Made by a program: the position numbers and the translations under genes. A DNA stretch of 64,000 nt from Lysobacteraceae bacterium (GTDB lineage Bacteria > Pseudomonadota > Gammaproteobacteria > Xanthomonadales > Xanthomonadaceae), in the NCBI GenBank assembly GCA_008015095.1, contig SSEV01000021.1:28412-92411 (forward strand), in the 5' to 3' direction. Below, piece by piece: positions 17,602 through 26,727 of this stretch; within the stretch, counting starts at the first letter, position 1; each line of letters opens with the position of its first letter. The notes beneath the pieces are model-generated. The model had not been told where the DNA came from, made no database searches, and saw nothing but the letters and a program-made list of their open reading frames with translations.

Positions 17602-19413
17602 ATGCGCACGTCTCTGCTCGCTATCGCCATGCTTGCCGCCACACTGGCCGCTTGCAACGGCCAAAATCAGAACACCTCCGACGCACCCACCGCCACGATG
17701 GCCGCCAAACCCGATCCCGCCGCGGAAGCGACATTCGCCGAGTTATCGAAACGCTGGCTGGACGGCTGGCTACGTCTGAACCCGGTCAGCGCCACTCAGC
17801 AAGGCGATCATCGCTTCGATTCTGAACTCGACGATCTCGGCGTCGGTGCGCGCAAAAGCTATGTGGAATTCTCCAAGGCCATGCTGGCCGAACTCGATGC
17901 GATCGATGCGGCCAAGCTTTCGCGCGAAAATCAGATCGACGCCGCGATCCTGCGCAACCAGATCATGTCCGACATCTGGGGCATGGACACTTTGCAGGCC
18001 TGGGCTTGGGATCCGCAGCTCTACAGCGGCTTGGCCGGGGGCGCGATCTACAACCTGATGGCGCGCGAATTCGCGCCGATGCCGGACCGGCTCAAGTCCG
18101 CGACCGCACGGATGGAAAAGCTTCCTCGCCTGTTCGCGCAAATGCGCGAAAACCTCGATCCGGCGCGCGTGCCGAAAATCCATGCCGAAACCGTCGCCAA
18201 GCAGAACAGCGGCGTGATTTCGCTGATCGACCAGTTCATCGCGCCCAATGCCGGTCAGTTGCAGGGCGAGGATCGCACACGCCTGGATGCGGCGATCGCC
18301 GGTCTGCGCAAAGCGGTGGAGGAACATCAGCAGTGGCTGGACAAGACCTTGGTGCCGAATGCGAAGGGCGATTTCCGCATCGGCGCGAAGCTGTACGACG
18401 AGAAGCTCAAGTTCGCGCTGATGTCCTCGCTCTCGCGCGCCGACATCAAGCAACGCGCCGAGGCCGAACTGAGCCGCGTTCGCGGCGAAATGTACAAGGT
18501 TGCGCAACAAGTGCTGAAGGATCGCCCCGGCGCGCCGGAGTTGCCCGAACAGGCCGATGAAGCGCAGCAACAGAAGGCGATCGAAGCGGCGTTGGAACTG
18601 GCCTATGCCGAGAAACCGAAGCGCAGCGACGTGGTCGACACCGCCAAACAGACTCTCGCGCAGGCCTCCGAATTCGTGCGCGCCAAGGATCTGGTGACGA
18701 TGCCGGACGATCCGGTCGAAATCATCCTGATGCCGGAGTTCCAGCGCGGCGTCGCCGTGGCCTACTGCGATGCGCCCGGGCCGCTCGACAAGGGATTGAA
18801 GACCTATTACGCGATCTCGCCGATCCCCGAGGATTGGAGCGACGAACAGACCGATTCGTTCCTGCGCGAATACAACACCAGGATGATCCATCTGCTCTCG
18901 ATCCACGAAGCCATGCCCGGCCATTACCTCGAAGGCGCGCATTCGGCGCGTCACCCCTCGGTGCTGCGCGGCGTGCTGCGATCGGGCATGTTCGCGGAGG
19001 GCTGGGCGGTGTACACCGAGAGCGTGATGATGGACGCGGGCTACCTCGACAACGACCCGCTGTTCCGGTTGATGCGCTACAAGTTCTATCTGCGCGCAAT
19101 CGCCAACGCGATCCTCGACCAGGGCGTGCACGTCGACGGCTGGACCCGCGAACAGGCGATGGAACTCATGGTCAGGCGCACCTTCCAACAAGAACGCGAG
19201 GCCGCGGGCAAATGGAACCGGGTCAACCTGACCAGTGCGCAGTTGCCGACCTACTTCGTGGGCGTGCAGGAGCATTTCGATCTGCGTAGCGCGATGGAGA
19301 AAAAGCTCGGCAAAGACTTCAAACTCAAGCCCTATCACGATCAGGTCTTGTCCTACGGCGCCCCACCGGTGCGGCTGGTGCGCGCGATGATGCTTGATGA
19401 ACCGATCCGTTGA
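17602..19413 (+). CDS. DUF885 lipoprotein, putative zinc peptidase
   Basis: 603 residues with a lipoprotein signal 'MRTSLLAIAMLAATLAAC' (lipobox LAAC). The DUF885 body carries the putative metal site 'SIHEAMPGHYLEGAHS' (HExxxxH-like) with a later 'VYTESVMMDAGY' helix that may give a third ligand. Members are often annotated as M32-like carboxypeptidases, but activity is rarely shown. It probably faces the periplasm. Its stop codon lies within a 13-base tandem duplication. Confidence 0.85.
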   Translation: MRTSLLAIAMLAATLAACNGQNQNTSDAPTATMAAKPDPAAEATFAELSKRWLDGWLRLNPVSATQQGDHRFDSELDDLGVGARKSYVEFSKAMLAELDAIDAAKLSRENQIDAAILRNQIMSDIWGMDTLQAWAWDPQLYSGLAGGAIYNLMAREFAPMPDRLKSATARMEKLPRLFAQMRENLDPARVPKIHAETVAKQNSGVISLIDQFIAPNAGQLQGEDRTRLDAAIAGLRKAVEEHQQWLDKTLVPNAKGDFRIGAKLYDEKLKFALMSSLSRADIKQRAEAELSRVRGEMYKVAQQVLKDRPGAPELPEQADEAQQQKAIEAALELAYAEKPKRSDVVDTAKQTLAQASEFVRAKDLVTMPDDPVEIILMPEFQRGVAVAYCDAPGPLDKGLKTYYAISPIPEDWSDEQTDSFLREYNTRMIHLLSIHEAMPGHYLEGAHSARHPSVLRGVLRSGMFAEGWAVYTESVMMDAGYLDNDPLFRLMRYKFYLRAIANAILDQGVHVDGWTREQAMELMVRRTFQQEREAAGKWNRVNLTSAQLPTYFVGVQEHFDLRSAMEKKLGKDFKLKPYHDQVLSYGAPPVRLVRAMMLDEPIR

Positions 19414-19433
19414 ACCGACGCGTTGAACCGACG
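19408..19433 (+). repeat. 13-base perfect tandem duplication over a stop codon
   Basis: Two copies of cgttgaaccgacg; the stop codon of the DUF885 gene is in the first copy. Confidence 0.9.
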
Positions 19434-19890
19434 CGTCAAAGCGGCGCCGCATAGATCATGCCGCCTTCGGCCGGCCCATTGAGTTACAGGGCCGGTTTCG
19501 CGGGCTGATCCATGGCGTGGACACCGATCGCCGCCGGCGCCCGGCCCCCCAGGACACCGGCGGTCTCATGGAATCCGGTTGGATCGGACGCAGAAGGCGA
19601 CGCCGAGACCCAATACACGCTATCGGGTTCGATGACCCGATGCTCGAGCCGGTGTTCCGTCGTGAATTCGCGCCATTGGGGCGACATCGCCCATCCGGGG
19701 CGGGTATGCTTGCCACCAGCGTGTCATGCCATCGGCATGGATGCGAGCGCCCGACCGGGGGCGTGGGCCGGTAGGCCTGCGCAGGGTGGTTCACACCGGG
19801 GGCGAGCACGCTTCGAGTCCGCTTCTGGTCGGGATCGCCGTTGGGACAGCGGGGTTCCGATCCATAAGGCCGAAACGTGGAGACGTCGGG
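19414..19890. other. Gene-less stretch before the response regulator gene
   Basis: No convincing gene. A hairpin 'ccggccc'/'gggccgg' at 19471-19495 followed by TTT may end the DUF885 transcript. ORFs here run into the regulator gene on the opposite strand and lack recognisable content. Confidence 0.4.
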
Positions 19891-20628
19891 GTGAGCATTT
19901 TCGATTCCGTCAAACGCTGGCGCGCAGCACTGCAGACCGCGACGCAACGCGATGAGGCCGCCACGGCGCAGGCGGGGCCGTCGCGGTCCGCGGACCTGAC
20001 GCATGCGACAGGCGCCATGGCGCGCGGCCTCGAAACGAGCGCCATGGAACACACCGACGCCGGGCGGTCCAGCACACCATCGACGTCCTTGCGTCATGGC
20101 GATCTCCGCCAAGAAGAACAGGTTCCGCACGATCTCTACCCCGTAGAGGCCGTCTACGACGGCCCGGAGCGCCGATTGAAACCACGCACGCCACCGCGCC
20201 GCGGCACCCGGGTGCTGGTGGTCGACGACTCGACCACGATCGTCGCGGTGTTGCGGAAAATGCTGCAACAGAACGGTTACGACACCATCGAGGCCTACAG
20301 CGCGGAAGATGCGCTTGAACTGGCCAAGCGCGAACGCCCGGACCTGATCTTCCTCGATATCGTGCTGCCTGGCATGGATGGTTTTTCGGCGCTGCGCACT
20401 TTACGCCGCGATCCGGAGACCAAGCCTATCCCGGTGATTATGATCAGCGGCAACGCACAGGCCACCGAACAGTTTTACGTGCAGCGGATCGGCGCCGACG
20501 ATTTCATGAAGAAGCCCTTCTCCCGCGCAGAAGTGTTCGCGCGGGTCGAACGCCTGCTCGACGAAGAGGGCGTGCCGCGGCGCGCCAGCAATATCAATCC
20601 GGTCTCGGTGGTGCCGGTCGCGGGCTGA
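19891..20628 (+). CDS. Response regulator with long N-terminal extension
   Basis: 245 residues from a GTG giving 'MSIFDSVKRWR'; upstream in-frame starts give no recognisable sequence. Residues 1-105 look disordered and polar. The receiver domain (about 108-230) shows 'RVLVVDDSTTIVAVLRKML', phospho-acceptor Asp in 'LIFLDIVLPGMDG', Ser in 'VIMISGNA' and Lys in 'DDFMKKPFSRAE'. There is no DNA-binding output domain. It most resembles the PilG/PilH and CheY-like single-domain regulators of twitching or Chp-type systems. No histidine kinase is adjacent, so the partner is elsewhere. Confidence 0.85.
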   Translation: MSIFDSVKRWRAALQTATQRDEAATAQAGPSRSADLTHATGAMARGLETSAMEHTDAGRSSTPSTSLRHGDLRQEEQVPHDLYPVEAVYDGPERRLKPRTPPRRGTRVLVVDDSTTIVAVLRKMLQQNGYDTIEAYSAEDALELAKRERPDLIFLDIVLPGMDGFSALRTLRRDPETKPIPVIMISGNAQATEQFYVQRIGADDFMKKPFSRAEVFARVERLLDEEGVPRRASNINPVSVVPVAG

Positions 20629-20640
20629 GTCGGCTGAGTC
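20623..20640 (+). repeat. 9-base tandem duplication over a stop codon
   Basis: Two copies of ggctgagtc. Because the unit is a multiple of three, the stop TGA is repeated in frame. Confidence 0.85.
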
Positions 20641-20746
20641 GGTCGAATGGGGTGGGCCGGTTGAATTGACGCATTGCGCGACACGCCGAATCGTCGGCAC
20701 GCGCGCCTCTGCGCGCTTGGTCTTCATGGCGTCGTCAGACGCAATT

Positions 20747-21644
20747 TCATTGGTTCCCGCGCTGGCTGATGATGACGCCGCCGAGGATCAATGCGCCGGC
20801 GATCGCCATCGTGAACGTCAACGGCTCATCCAGCAGCAGCCAGGCCCAACCGACTCCAAACAATGGCACCAAATAGGTCGTGGTCGCGGCGCGCGAAGCG
20901 CCGATTCGGGCGATCAAGCGGTAATACACCACGAACGCGATGCCGGTGCAGAATATGCCGAGCGCCGATGCCGCCAGCCACGCGTTGGTCGAGACAGGGC
21001 GCACAGGCCATTGCAAGAATGCGAACGGCGCTGTGAGCAGAGCCGCGCATCCCAGCGTGGCCGCAGCGACAGCCGTCGTCGGCAGACCGAGCAGATGGCG
21101 CTTCACCAGATTGGCGCCGACGCCGTACAGAAACGCGGCGCATGTGCCTGCGGCGGCGGCCATGCCGACGCTCTGGCCTGAGACCTTGCCGCTGGCCAGG
21201 ACCGCCACTCCGACGAATCCTGTGAACAGGGCGAGCGCGCGACGCCGGCCTATCCGCTCGCCGTAGAACAAGAAGGCGACCAGTGCGGTGAACAGCACGG
21301 CCATCGCATTGGTGATCGCGCCGATACCCGCTGGCGCGCGCTGCGCTGCCCAGGCGAACAGGATGAAAGGGATCGCAGCATTGATCGCGCCGATCAGCGC
21401 CAGACGAGGCCACAGACGGGGACTGAAAGAAGCCCGGGCCCGCCATAGGGAACGGCAGCAGGATCAGGGCTCCGAGCCCCAGCCGCACCGAGACGAGCGG
21501 CGCCGCGCCGAAATCGGCCGCAGAGATCCGCATGAACATGAAGGACGCGCCCCAGACCGCAGCGAGCGCGGTCAATTCCAGCGGCGTGCGCCAAGCGGAG
21601 ACATCGCTTTGCGAGGACATCGAAGGTGAAGGAATGCTGTTCAT
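20747..21644 (-). pseudogene. EamA/DMT family transporter, frameshifted
   Basis: The N-terminal part starts at 21644 ('MNSIPSPSMSSQ') and reads 'LTALAAVWGASFMFMRISAADFG', a DMT first helix, up to 'LLPFPMAGPG'. Near 21420-21450 the frame changes, and the rest continues in the other frame as 'LWPRLALIGAINAAIPFILFAW' through 'ALILGGVIISQRG'. Joined, the two halves give one 10-helix EamA exporter of normal length. A single-base loss or a two-base change around the GC-rich 'gcgggcccgggc' explains it. It may be a real null allele or a sequencing error. An intact paralogue lies 1.4 kb away. Confidence 0.85.
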
Positions 21645-22097
21645 GCGCGGCCCCAGATGAGAAAAATCATTTTTGGAACAACCCGAGAGAGGGAAAACCG
21701 ACACGCGCAAAGAAAGCGGGCATCGATGGTTCCAGCCTCTGCTACCGCGACAGCGCGGCATGCGCCGAACACGCATCCTGTCCACGAGCCGTGTCGCCGG
21801 CCATCGGCAGCGGCCCGGGAGCGGCTCGCCACCGCAGCGCCACCGATGTGAATCCCAGCGTGGCCATCGGCATCGATGTTCACGCGCAACAGACTCGGAC
21901 GCCCCATGCCTCTCCCTGCACGATCGTCACCTGCGCCGGAAGCCCGGCCGGATCGAGTACGCGCATGAAATCTGGTTTGTGCCTCGGGTAAGGCCATATC
22001 GTCGGCGATCATCCGGCCTACGACTATTATGTTGTTCTGCGTAACTCCGACAAGCGCATACTTTGGAGGCCAGGCACAAATTAAATTTGAGGCTGAT
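21645..22097. other. Intergenic region between the broken transporter and the LysR gene
   Basis: About 450 bases with no supported gene. It must hold the promoters for the divergent transporter and LysR genes. A 9-base motif tttgtgcct at 21976 recurs inverted as aggcacaaa at 22072. Confidence 0.5.
21976..22080. promoter_or_regulatory. Inverted half-sites upstream of the LysR gene
   Basis: TTTGTGCCT (21976-21984) and AGGCACAAA (22072-22080) form a perfect 9-base inverted pair with an 87-base gap. LysR proteins often bridge distant sites, but function here is a guess. Confidence 0.25.
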
Positions 22098-23051
22098 ATG
22101 AACATTCGTCCGGAGCTGCTGCCGGCATTGGCCGCATTCGAGGCGGCCGCACGCCACCAGAATTTCGCTCACGCCGCGGAAGAGCTGCATCTGACCGCCA
22201 GCGCGATCAGCCATCATGTGCGCAGGCTCGAAAGCCGACTCGGGATCAGCCTGTTCCGACGCCATGCGCGCGGCGTGATTCTCACCGCCCAAGGCCGGAT
22301 GCTCGCCGACGCTACCGGCAGCGCGCTCGCGGATCTGGAGAGCACCTTGCGCAGCCTGCGCGACGGGCGCGATGAGCATGTCCGGGTACGGATCACCACC
22401 CTGCATTCGCTGCTCAACGCCTGGTTGCTGCCGAGGCTCGCGGAGTTCTCGACACGCCATCCGCAGGTGCGCTTGGAATTCGACAACTCGATCGCGCTTA
22501 CCCGCTTCGACGACAGCGGCCCCGACCTGGGGATTCGCTATGGTCCCGGCCACTGGCCCGGCCTCAGCGCGCATCTGATGATGGGCGACGAACTGATCCC
22601 GGCGGCGGCCCCGCAATTCGTCAAACGCGCGAAAACGCCTGATGCGATCGCCGGCCTGCCACTCGTATCGGATCTGGCCCGTCAGGGGTGGCCCGACTGG
22701 TTTCGCGCCGCCGGCGTACATGGCGCGCAACCGAATATCCGGCATACCTTCAGCGATAGCACCGACGCATTGGAGGCCTCCGCACGAGGTCTGGGCGCGG
22801 TGTTGGCGCGCACGAAGATCGTCATGCCCTGGCTTGCCGCAGGGCGCCTGCAGCGCTTACCCGGACCGGCATTGCCTACCCGCTGGAGCTACTACATCGT
22901 CCATCCTTCGCATCGGCGCTTGCATCCCGCCGCGAAGCGATTCGCGGATTGGTTGCTGGAAGCCGCCGCACGGGACACGACTGCATCGGAGGTCTCCGCC
23001 GTGGCTGCGAACGCCCATAATGCTCGGCCCCGCCCCCCGAGCCGCCGATGA
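22098..23051 (+). CDS. LysR family transcriptional regulator, GcvA-like
   Basis: 317 residues from the ATG at 22098; the longer ORF start adds non-homologous residues. The N-terminal helix-turn-helix is clear: 'LAAFEAAARHQNFAHAAEELHLTASAISHHVRRLESRLGISLFRR'. The effector-binding domain has 'PDLGIRYGPGHWPGLSAHLMM' and the GcvA-group ending. It overlaps the following EamA exporter gene by ATGA, so it probably regulates that gene and perhaps the divergent, now broken, transporter. The ligand is unknown; exporters in this setting often move amino acids or metabolites. Confidence 0.92.
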   Translation: MNIRPELLPALAAFEAAARHQNFAHAAEELHLTASAISHHVRRLESRLGISLFRRHARGVILTAQGRMLADATGSALADLESTLRSLRDGRDEHVRVRITTLHSLLNAWLLPRLAEFSTRHPQVRLEFDNSIALTRFDDSGPDLGIRYGPGHWPGLSAHLMMGDELIPAAAPQFVKRAKTPDAIAGLPLVSDLARQGWPDWFRAAGVHGAQPNIRHTFSDSTDALEASARGLGAVLARTKIVMPWLAAGRLQRLPGPALPTRWSYYIVHPSHRRLHPAAKRFADWLLEAAARDTTASEVSAVAANAHNARPRPPSRR

Positions 23052-24013
23052 GTACGTCCGCGATGAGTACGCCCACCGCAACCCGCGCCGCCTGGCTGCA
23101 GATCCACTTCTGTGTGCTGCTGTGGGGATTCACCGCCATTCTCGGCAAACTGATCAGCCTGCCGTCGCTGCCTCTGGTGTGGTGGCGAATGCTGATCGTC
23201 GTCGTGCTCTTGCTGATGTTGCCGAGGGTCTGGCGCGGGCTGCGCCTGATGACGCCGCGGCTGCGCTGGAGCTATGCCGGCGTCGGCGCACTGGTGGCCT
23301 TGCACTGGCTGACCTTCTACGCGTCGATCAAGCTGTCGAACGCATCGGTGGGCGCGACCTGCATGGCCTTGAGCTCGGTATTTACGGCGCTGGTCGAACC
23401 GCTGCTCACCGGCAGACGCATTTCCAAGCGCGAGCTGCTGTTGGGTATGGCCGTATTGCCAGGCGTTGCGCTGGTGGTCGGCGGTGTGCCCGATGGCATG
23501 CACGCCGGGATCATCGTCGGCGCATGCTCAGCGCTGTTTGTCGCATTCTTCAGCACGCTCAACAAACGATTAAGCGACCATGGCGACGCGCTGGCGGTCA
23601 CCGCGATCGAACTCGGCGGCGGGACGCTGCTATTGAGCATGTTGGCGCCGGTCACCGCCCTGCTCTCGCCTGCATTCGGCGACAGCCCGTTCGTCCTGCC
23701 CGATCTGCGCGACGCGCTGTACCTGCTGACCTTGGCCGTGGCCTGTACTCTGGTGCCGTTCGCACTGTCGCTGGTCGCGATGCGGCCACTGAGCGCCTTC
23801 GGGATCAATCTGGCGGTATCGCTGGAGCCGGTCTACGCGATCGTGCTCGCGATCGTGCTGCTGGGGGAACAACGTGAACTGAGTCCGCAGTTCTACTTCG
23901 GGGTCGCGATCATCCTCGCTTCTGTGCTGATCTATCCGTTTCTGATGCGCCCGAGCAGAGTGGCGCATCCGGAACTTCTGGCCACCAGCGAGTCCAAGCA
24001 AGTGGGCGAATGA
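23048..24013 (+). CDS. EamA/DMT family inner-membrane exporter
   Basis: 321 residues with ten predicted membrane helices in two EamA repeats: the first starts 'IHFCVLLWGFTAILGKLISLP', the second near 'ACSALFVAFFSTLNKRLSDHGD'. The last helices include 'SLEPVYAIVLAIVLLGE', a strong EamA signature. It is translationally coupled to the LysR gene upstream. It probably exports a small metabolite; the substrate is unknown. The short basic N-terminus and cytoplasmic polar C-tail are ordinary for the family. Confidence 0.9.
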   Translation: MSTSAMSTPTATRAAWLQIHFCVLLWGFTAILGKLISLPSLPLVWWRMLIVVVLLLMLPRVWRGLRLMTPRLRWSYAGVGALVALHWLTFYASIKLSNASVGATCMALSSVFTALVEPLLTGRRISKRELLLGMAVLPGVALVVGGVPDGMHAGIIVGACSALFVAFFSTLNKRLSDHGDALAVTAIELGGGTLLLSMLAPVTALLSPAFGDSPFVLPDLRDALYLLTLAVACTLVPFALSLVAMRPLSAFGINLAVSLEPVYAIVLAIVLLGEQRELSPQFYFGVAIILASVLIYPFLMRPSRVAHPELLATSESKQVGE

Positions 24014-24078
24014 ACGGTCGCAGCGGGGCTGTGGCAGTCTAGACGTCCGCTCCCCCGCACGCCCTTAGCCCGGATCTC

Positions 24079-25815
24079 ATGTACCTGGAGTACTACGGCC
24101 TCGAACAGGCGCCGTTCTCGATCACCCCGGACCCGCATTACGTGTTCCTCAGCGAACACCATCGGGACGCGCTGGCGCATCTGCTCTATGGGATCCGCCA
24201 GGGCGGCGGCGGCGGTTTCGTGCAACTCACCGGGGAAGTCGGCACCGGCAAGACCACGCTCAGCCGGCTGCTGCTGAGCCAACTGCCGGAGAACACCCAA
24301 GCGGCGCTGGTGCTCAATCCGAGGTTGGAGCCGCTGGAGTTGCTCGAAACCATCTGCGAAGAACTTCGCATCCCGCTCGACGGCGCGACGGCGCCGCCCG
24401 CGGCAAGCGCCAAAACGTCCGCCGCAGCGCGCAAACGCAAACCCACGAACGCCAAGCGCAGCGGGAAAGCGCTTTTCGACGCGCTCAGCGCGTATCTGCT
24501 CGATGCCTACGCCAAGGGCGACCGCGTGGTGCTGATCATCGACGAGGCGCAGAATCTCTCCGCCGACGCATTGGAGCAGGTGCGCCTGCTGACCAATCTC
24601 GAAACCGAAACCCAGAAGCTGTTGCAGATCATCCTGATCGGCCAACCCGAACTGCGCGATGCGCTGGCCCGCCCGGATCTGCGCCAACTCGCGCAGCGGA
24701 TCACCGCGCGTTATCACCTGAGCCCGCTCGACGAAATGGAGACGGGCGATTATCTGCGCCATCGCATGACCGCGGCGGGCGCGGCCCGCTTCCCGTTCGC
24801 GCCCGGTGCGGTGCGCCGCATCTACCGGCGCAGCGGCGGCGTGCCGCGCTTGATCAACGTGATCGCCGAACGCGCGCTGCTCGGCGGTTACGCGCGCGAC
24901 CTGCTCACGATCGATGCGGCGACGGTCGAGCGCGCTGCCGACGAGGCGCTGATGCCGGCGGCGGCGGCGTCCGCCTATGCGCGCGCGCATCGCGCAGCCT
25001 TGCGCAACGCGGCTATCCTGACCCTGCTTGTCGGCGGTATCGTCGCGTGGCTGTCGTGGGCGGCGCGTGATGACGCCGACGATCTCAAGATGGCGGGGCA
25101 AGGGCCTGCGCGAACCGGTGCCGTTACCGCGCGCACGAATGATTCAGCCGCTGTGCGAGCGCCCACCGCAACGAATGCCGCTCCGCCTACGACCGACGAT
25201 ATTCCGAAACTCGACGCGACCGTGGTCGCCGCGCTGGCGGCAAACGCGCCGGATCGTGGCTCCGCCGCTTTCCGCGCACTGCGCGCACTGTGGGCGGCGC
25301 CTGCCGCGTTGGATGCGATTGCGCCGGAAACCTGCCCCGAATTTCCGGTGCCGGGCTGGCGCTGCCTGCGCGCACAGGCCACGCTCGACCGCCTGCATGC
25401 GCTGAATCGTCCGGTGCTATTGCGACTGCATCACGGCGACGGCCATGGCTGGGTGCTGCTGGCCGGCATCGACGCGCGTTACGCGCGGCTGGAGCAACAG
25501 GGACAGCGTTTCGATCTGGATCGGGTCAGCCTGTCCTCCGTCTGGCGCGGCGAGTATCTCGCGCTTTGGCCGGCGCAGGCGGATCTGGAGCCGGCCATCG
25601 CCCATGCGGACGCTTCGGCGATGGCATGGCTGCGTCAACGGCTCGTCCGCGACGCGAACGCCGCAGGTCTCGCGATCAGCGCCGACACCGCAACCGCGAT
25701 CCGTGCGTTTCAGGCGCGCCACGGCCTGCGCAACGACGGTATCGTCGGCCCCGAAACCCTGTTCGCGCTGACGGGCCATGATCCCGGGCCGCGCTTGCAG
25801 ACGACGGAACGCTAA
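24079..25815 (+). CDS. gspA: GspA/ExeA-type ATPase with peptidoglycan-binding domain
   Basis: 578 residues. The AAA+ ATPase part has Walker A 'LTGEVGTGKTTLSRLLL' and Walker B 'VVLIIDEAQNLS', with an unusual Ala/Lys-rich insert near residue 115. A single membrane helix 'AAILTLLVGGIVAWLSWAA' follows near 315. The periplasmic part contains a C39-like or inhibitor-like segment, and at the C-terminus a PG_binding_1 domain 'TAIRAFQARHGLRNDGIVGPETLFALTG'. With GspB it is thought to open the cell wall for assembly of the type II secretin. The gspB gene follows by 3 bases. Confidence 0.9.
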   Translation: MYLEYYGLEQAPFSITPDPHYVFLSEHHRDALAHLLYGIRQGGGGGFVQLTGEVGTGKTTLSRLLLSQLPENTQAALVLNPRLEPLELLETICEELRIPLDGATAPPAASAKTSAAARKRKPTNAKRSGKALFDALSAYLLDAYAKGDRVVLIIDEAQNLSADALEQVRLLTNLETETQKLLQIILIGQPELRDALARPDLRQLAQRITARYHLSPLDEMETGDYLRHRMTAAGAARFPFAPGAVRRIYRRSGGVPRLINVIAERALLGGYARDLLTIDAATVERAADEALMPAAAASAYARAHRAALRNAAILTLLVGGIVAWLSWAARDDADDLKMAGQGPARTGAVTARTNDSAAVRAPTATNAAPPTTDDIPKLDATVVAALAANAPDRGSAAFRALRALWAAPAALDAIAPETCPEFPVPGWRCLRAQATLDRLHALNRPVLLRLHHGDGHGWVLLAGIDARYARLEQQGQRFDLDRVSLSSVWRGEYLALWPAQADLEPAIAHADASAMAWLRQRLVRDANAAGLAISADTATAIRAFQARHGLRNDGIVGPETLFALTGHDPGPRLQTTER

Positions 25816-25818
25816 GCC

Positions 25819-26613
25819 ATGTCGATCATCCTCGAAGCGCTGCGCAAATCCGAAGCCGCACGTCGACGCAGCGAAGCGCCCGATGTTTTCGCGACGATGC
25901 CGTCCACGGCAGCGCGCCCACACGAGCGACGCCGCCCGCCTGTCTGGGGTTTCGCCATCGCGGCTTCGCTGGCGGCGCTCGTGAGCGTGATCGCGATCTG
26001 GTCGCTACGCGGAGAACCGAAGACAGACATCGCGCCCCCGCACGATCGACAGGCGCAGAACGACGGTTCCGGCGCGCGCATCATGCCGTCGACGCCCACC
26101 ATGCAGGCGCCGACTCCGATCACGCCCGCGGACGCGCCGACCACGCCTGCCTCGATGCGGCCCCCCATCGCTGTCACGCCTTCGCCGCCGACCGCGGTTC
26201 CCGCGCCTACGCTTGCCGTGAAAGAGCCCCCGGCTGCGCCCCGAGCTGTGATCGCATCCGATCCCGTGCCTTCGCCGCCCGCATCCGAACCCGCCGTCAT
26301 ATCGCCTCCTGCGCCGACGACGACTCCGACGCAAACGCCGGCCTTGTCCGATCATGCCTCACCGCCTCGATCCGACTCGAATGAACAGCCGGTGCGCGTG
26401 TCCGATCTCGACCCGGGCACGCGCCGGCAACTGCCTCCACTGAAACTCAGCATGCATCTGTGGGACGAAACGCCCTCACGGCGCTTTCTCATCATCGACG
26501 GACAACGGCTGAAAGAAGGCGATCTGCACGGCGAGGTCGTGATCGAACGGATCGAGCGCGAAGGCGCGATCGTGGTCTGGCGCGGCGTGCGGATGCGAAT
26601 CGGCGTGCGCTGA
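25819..26613 (+). CDS. gspB: GspB/ExeB general secretion protein B
   Basis: 264 residues. The N-terminus 'MSIILEALRKSEAARRR' is the family signature. A single membrane helix 'VWGFAIAASLAALVSVIAIWSL' follows, then a Pro/Ala/Thr-rich linker of about 120 residues. The C-terminal GspB domain is 'LPPLKLSMHLWDETPSRRFLIIDGQRLKEGD...'. It pairs with GspA and helps place the secretin GspD in the outer membrane. The long low-complexity linker probably spans the periplasm. The rest of the type II apparatus is outside the window. Confidence 0.92.
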   Translation: MSIILEALRKSEAARRRSEAPDVFATMPSTAARPHERRRPPVWGFAIAASLAALVSVIAIWSLRGEPKTDIAPPHDRQAQNDGSGARIMPSTPTMQAPTPITPADAPTTPASMRPPIAVTPSPPTAVPAPTLAVKEPPAAPRAVIASDPVPSPPASEPAVISPPAPTTTPTQTPALSDHASPPRSDSNEQPVRVSDLDPGTRRQLPPLKLSMHLWDETPSRRFLIIDGQRLKEGDLHGEVVIERIEREGAIVVWRGVRMRIGVR

Positions 26614-26727
26614 GACGGCGATCCGCTACGGTTCTTGACCTCCGCATTCAACCCGCATGCTGCTCCGGCAGGCATCTCGACACGGCGCTGGCGCCTGCGT
26701 TTTTCGACCGCTTCGCCGACCCGCGTC

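Noticed and set aside
17770-19452. 560-codon minus-strand ORF opposite the DUF885 gene
   Set aside because: Shadow; the plus frame has lipobox and conserved motif, this one none.
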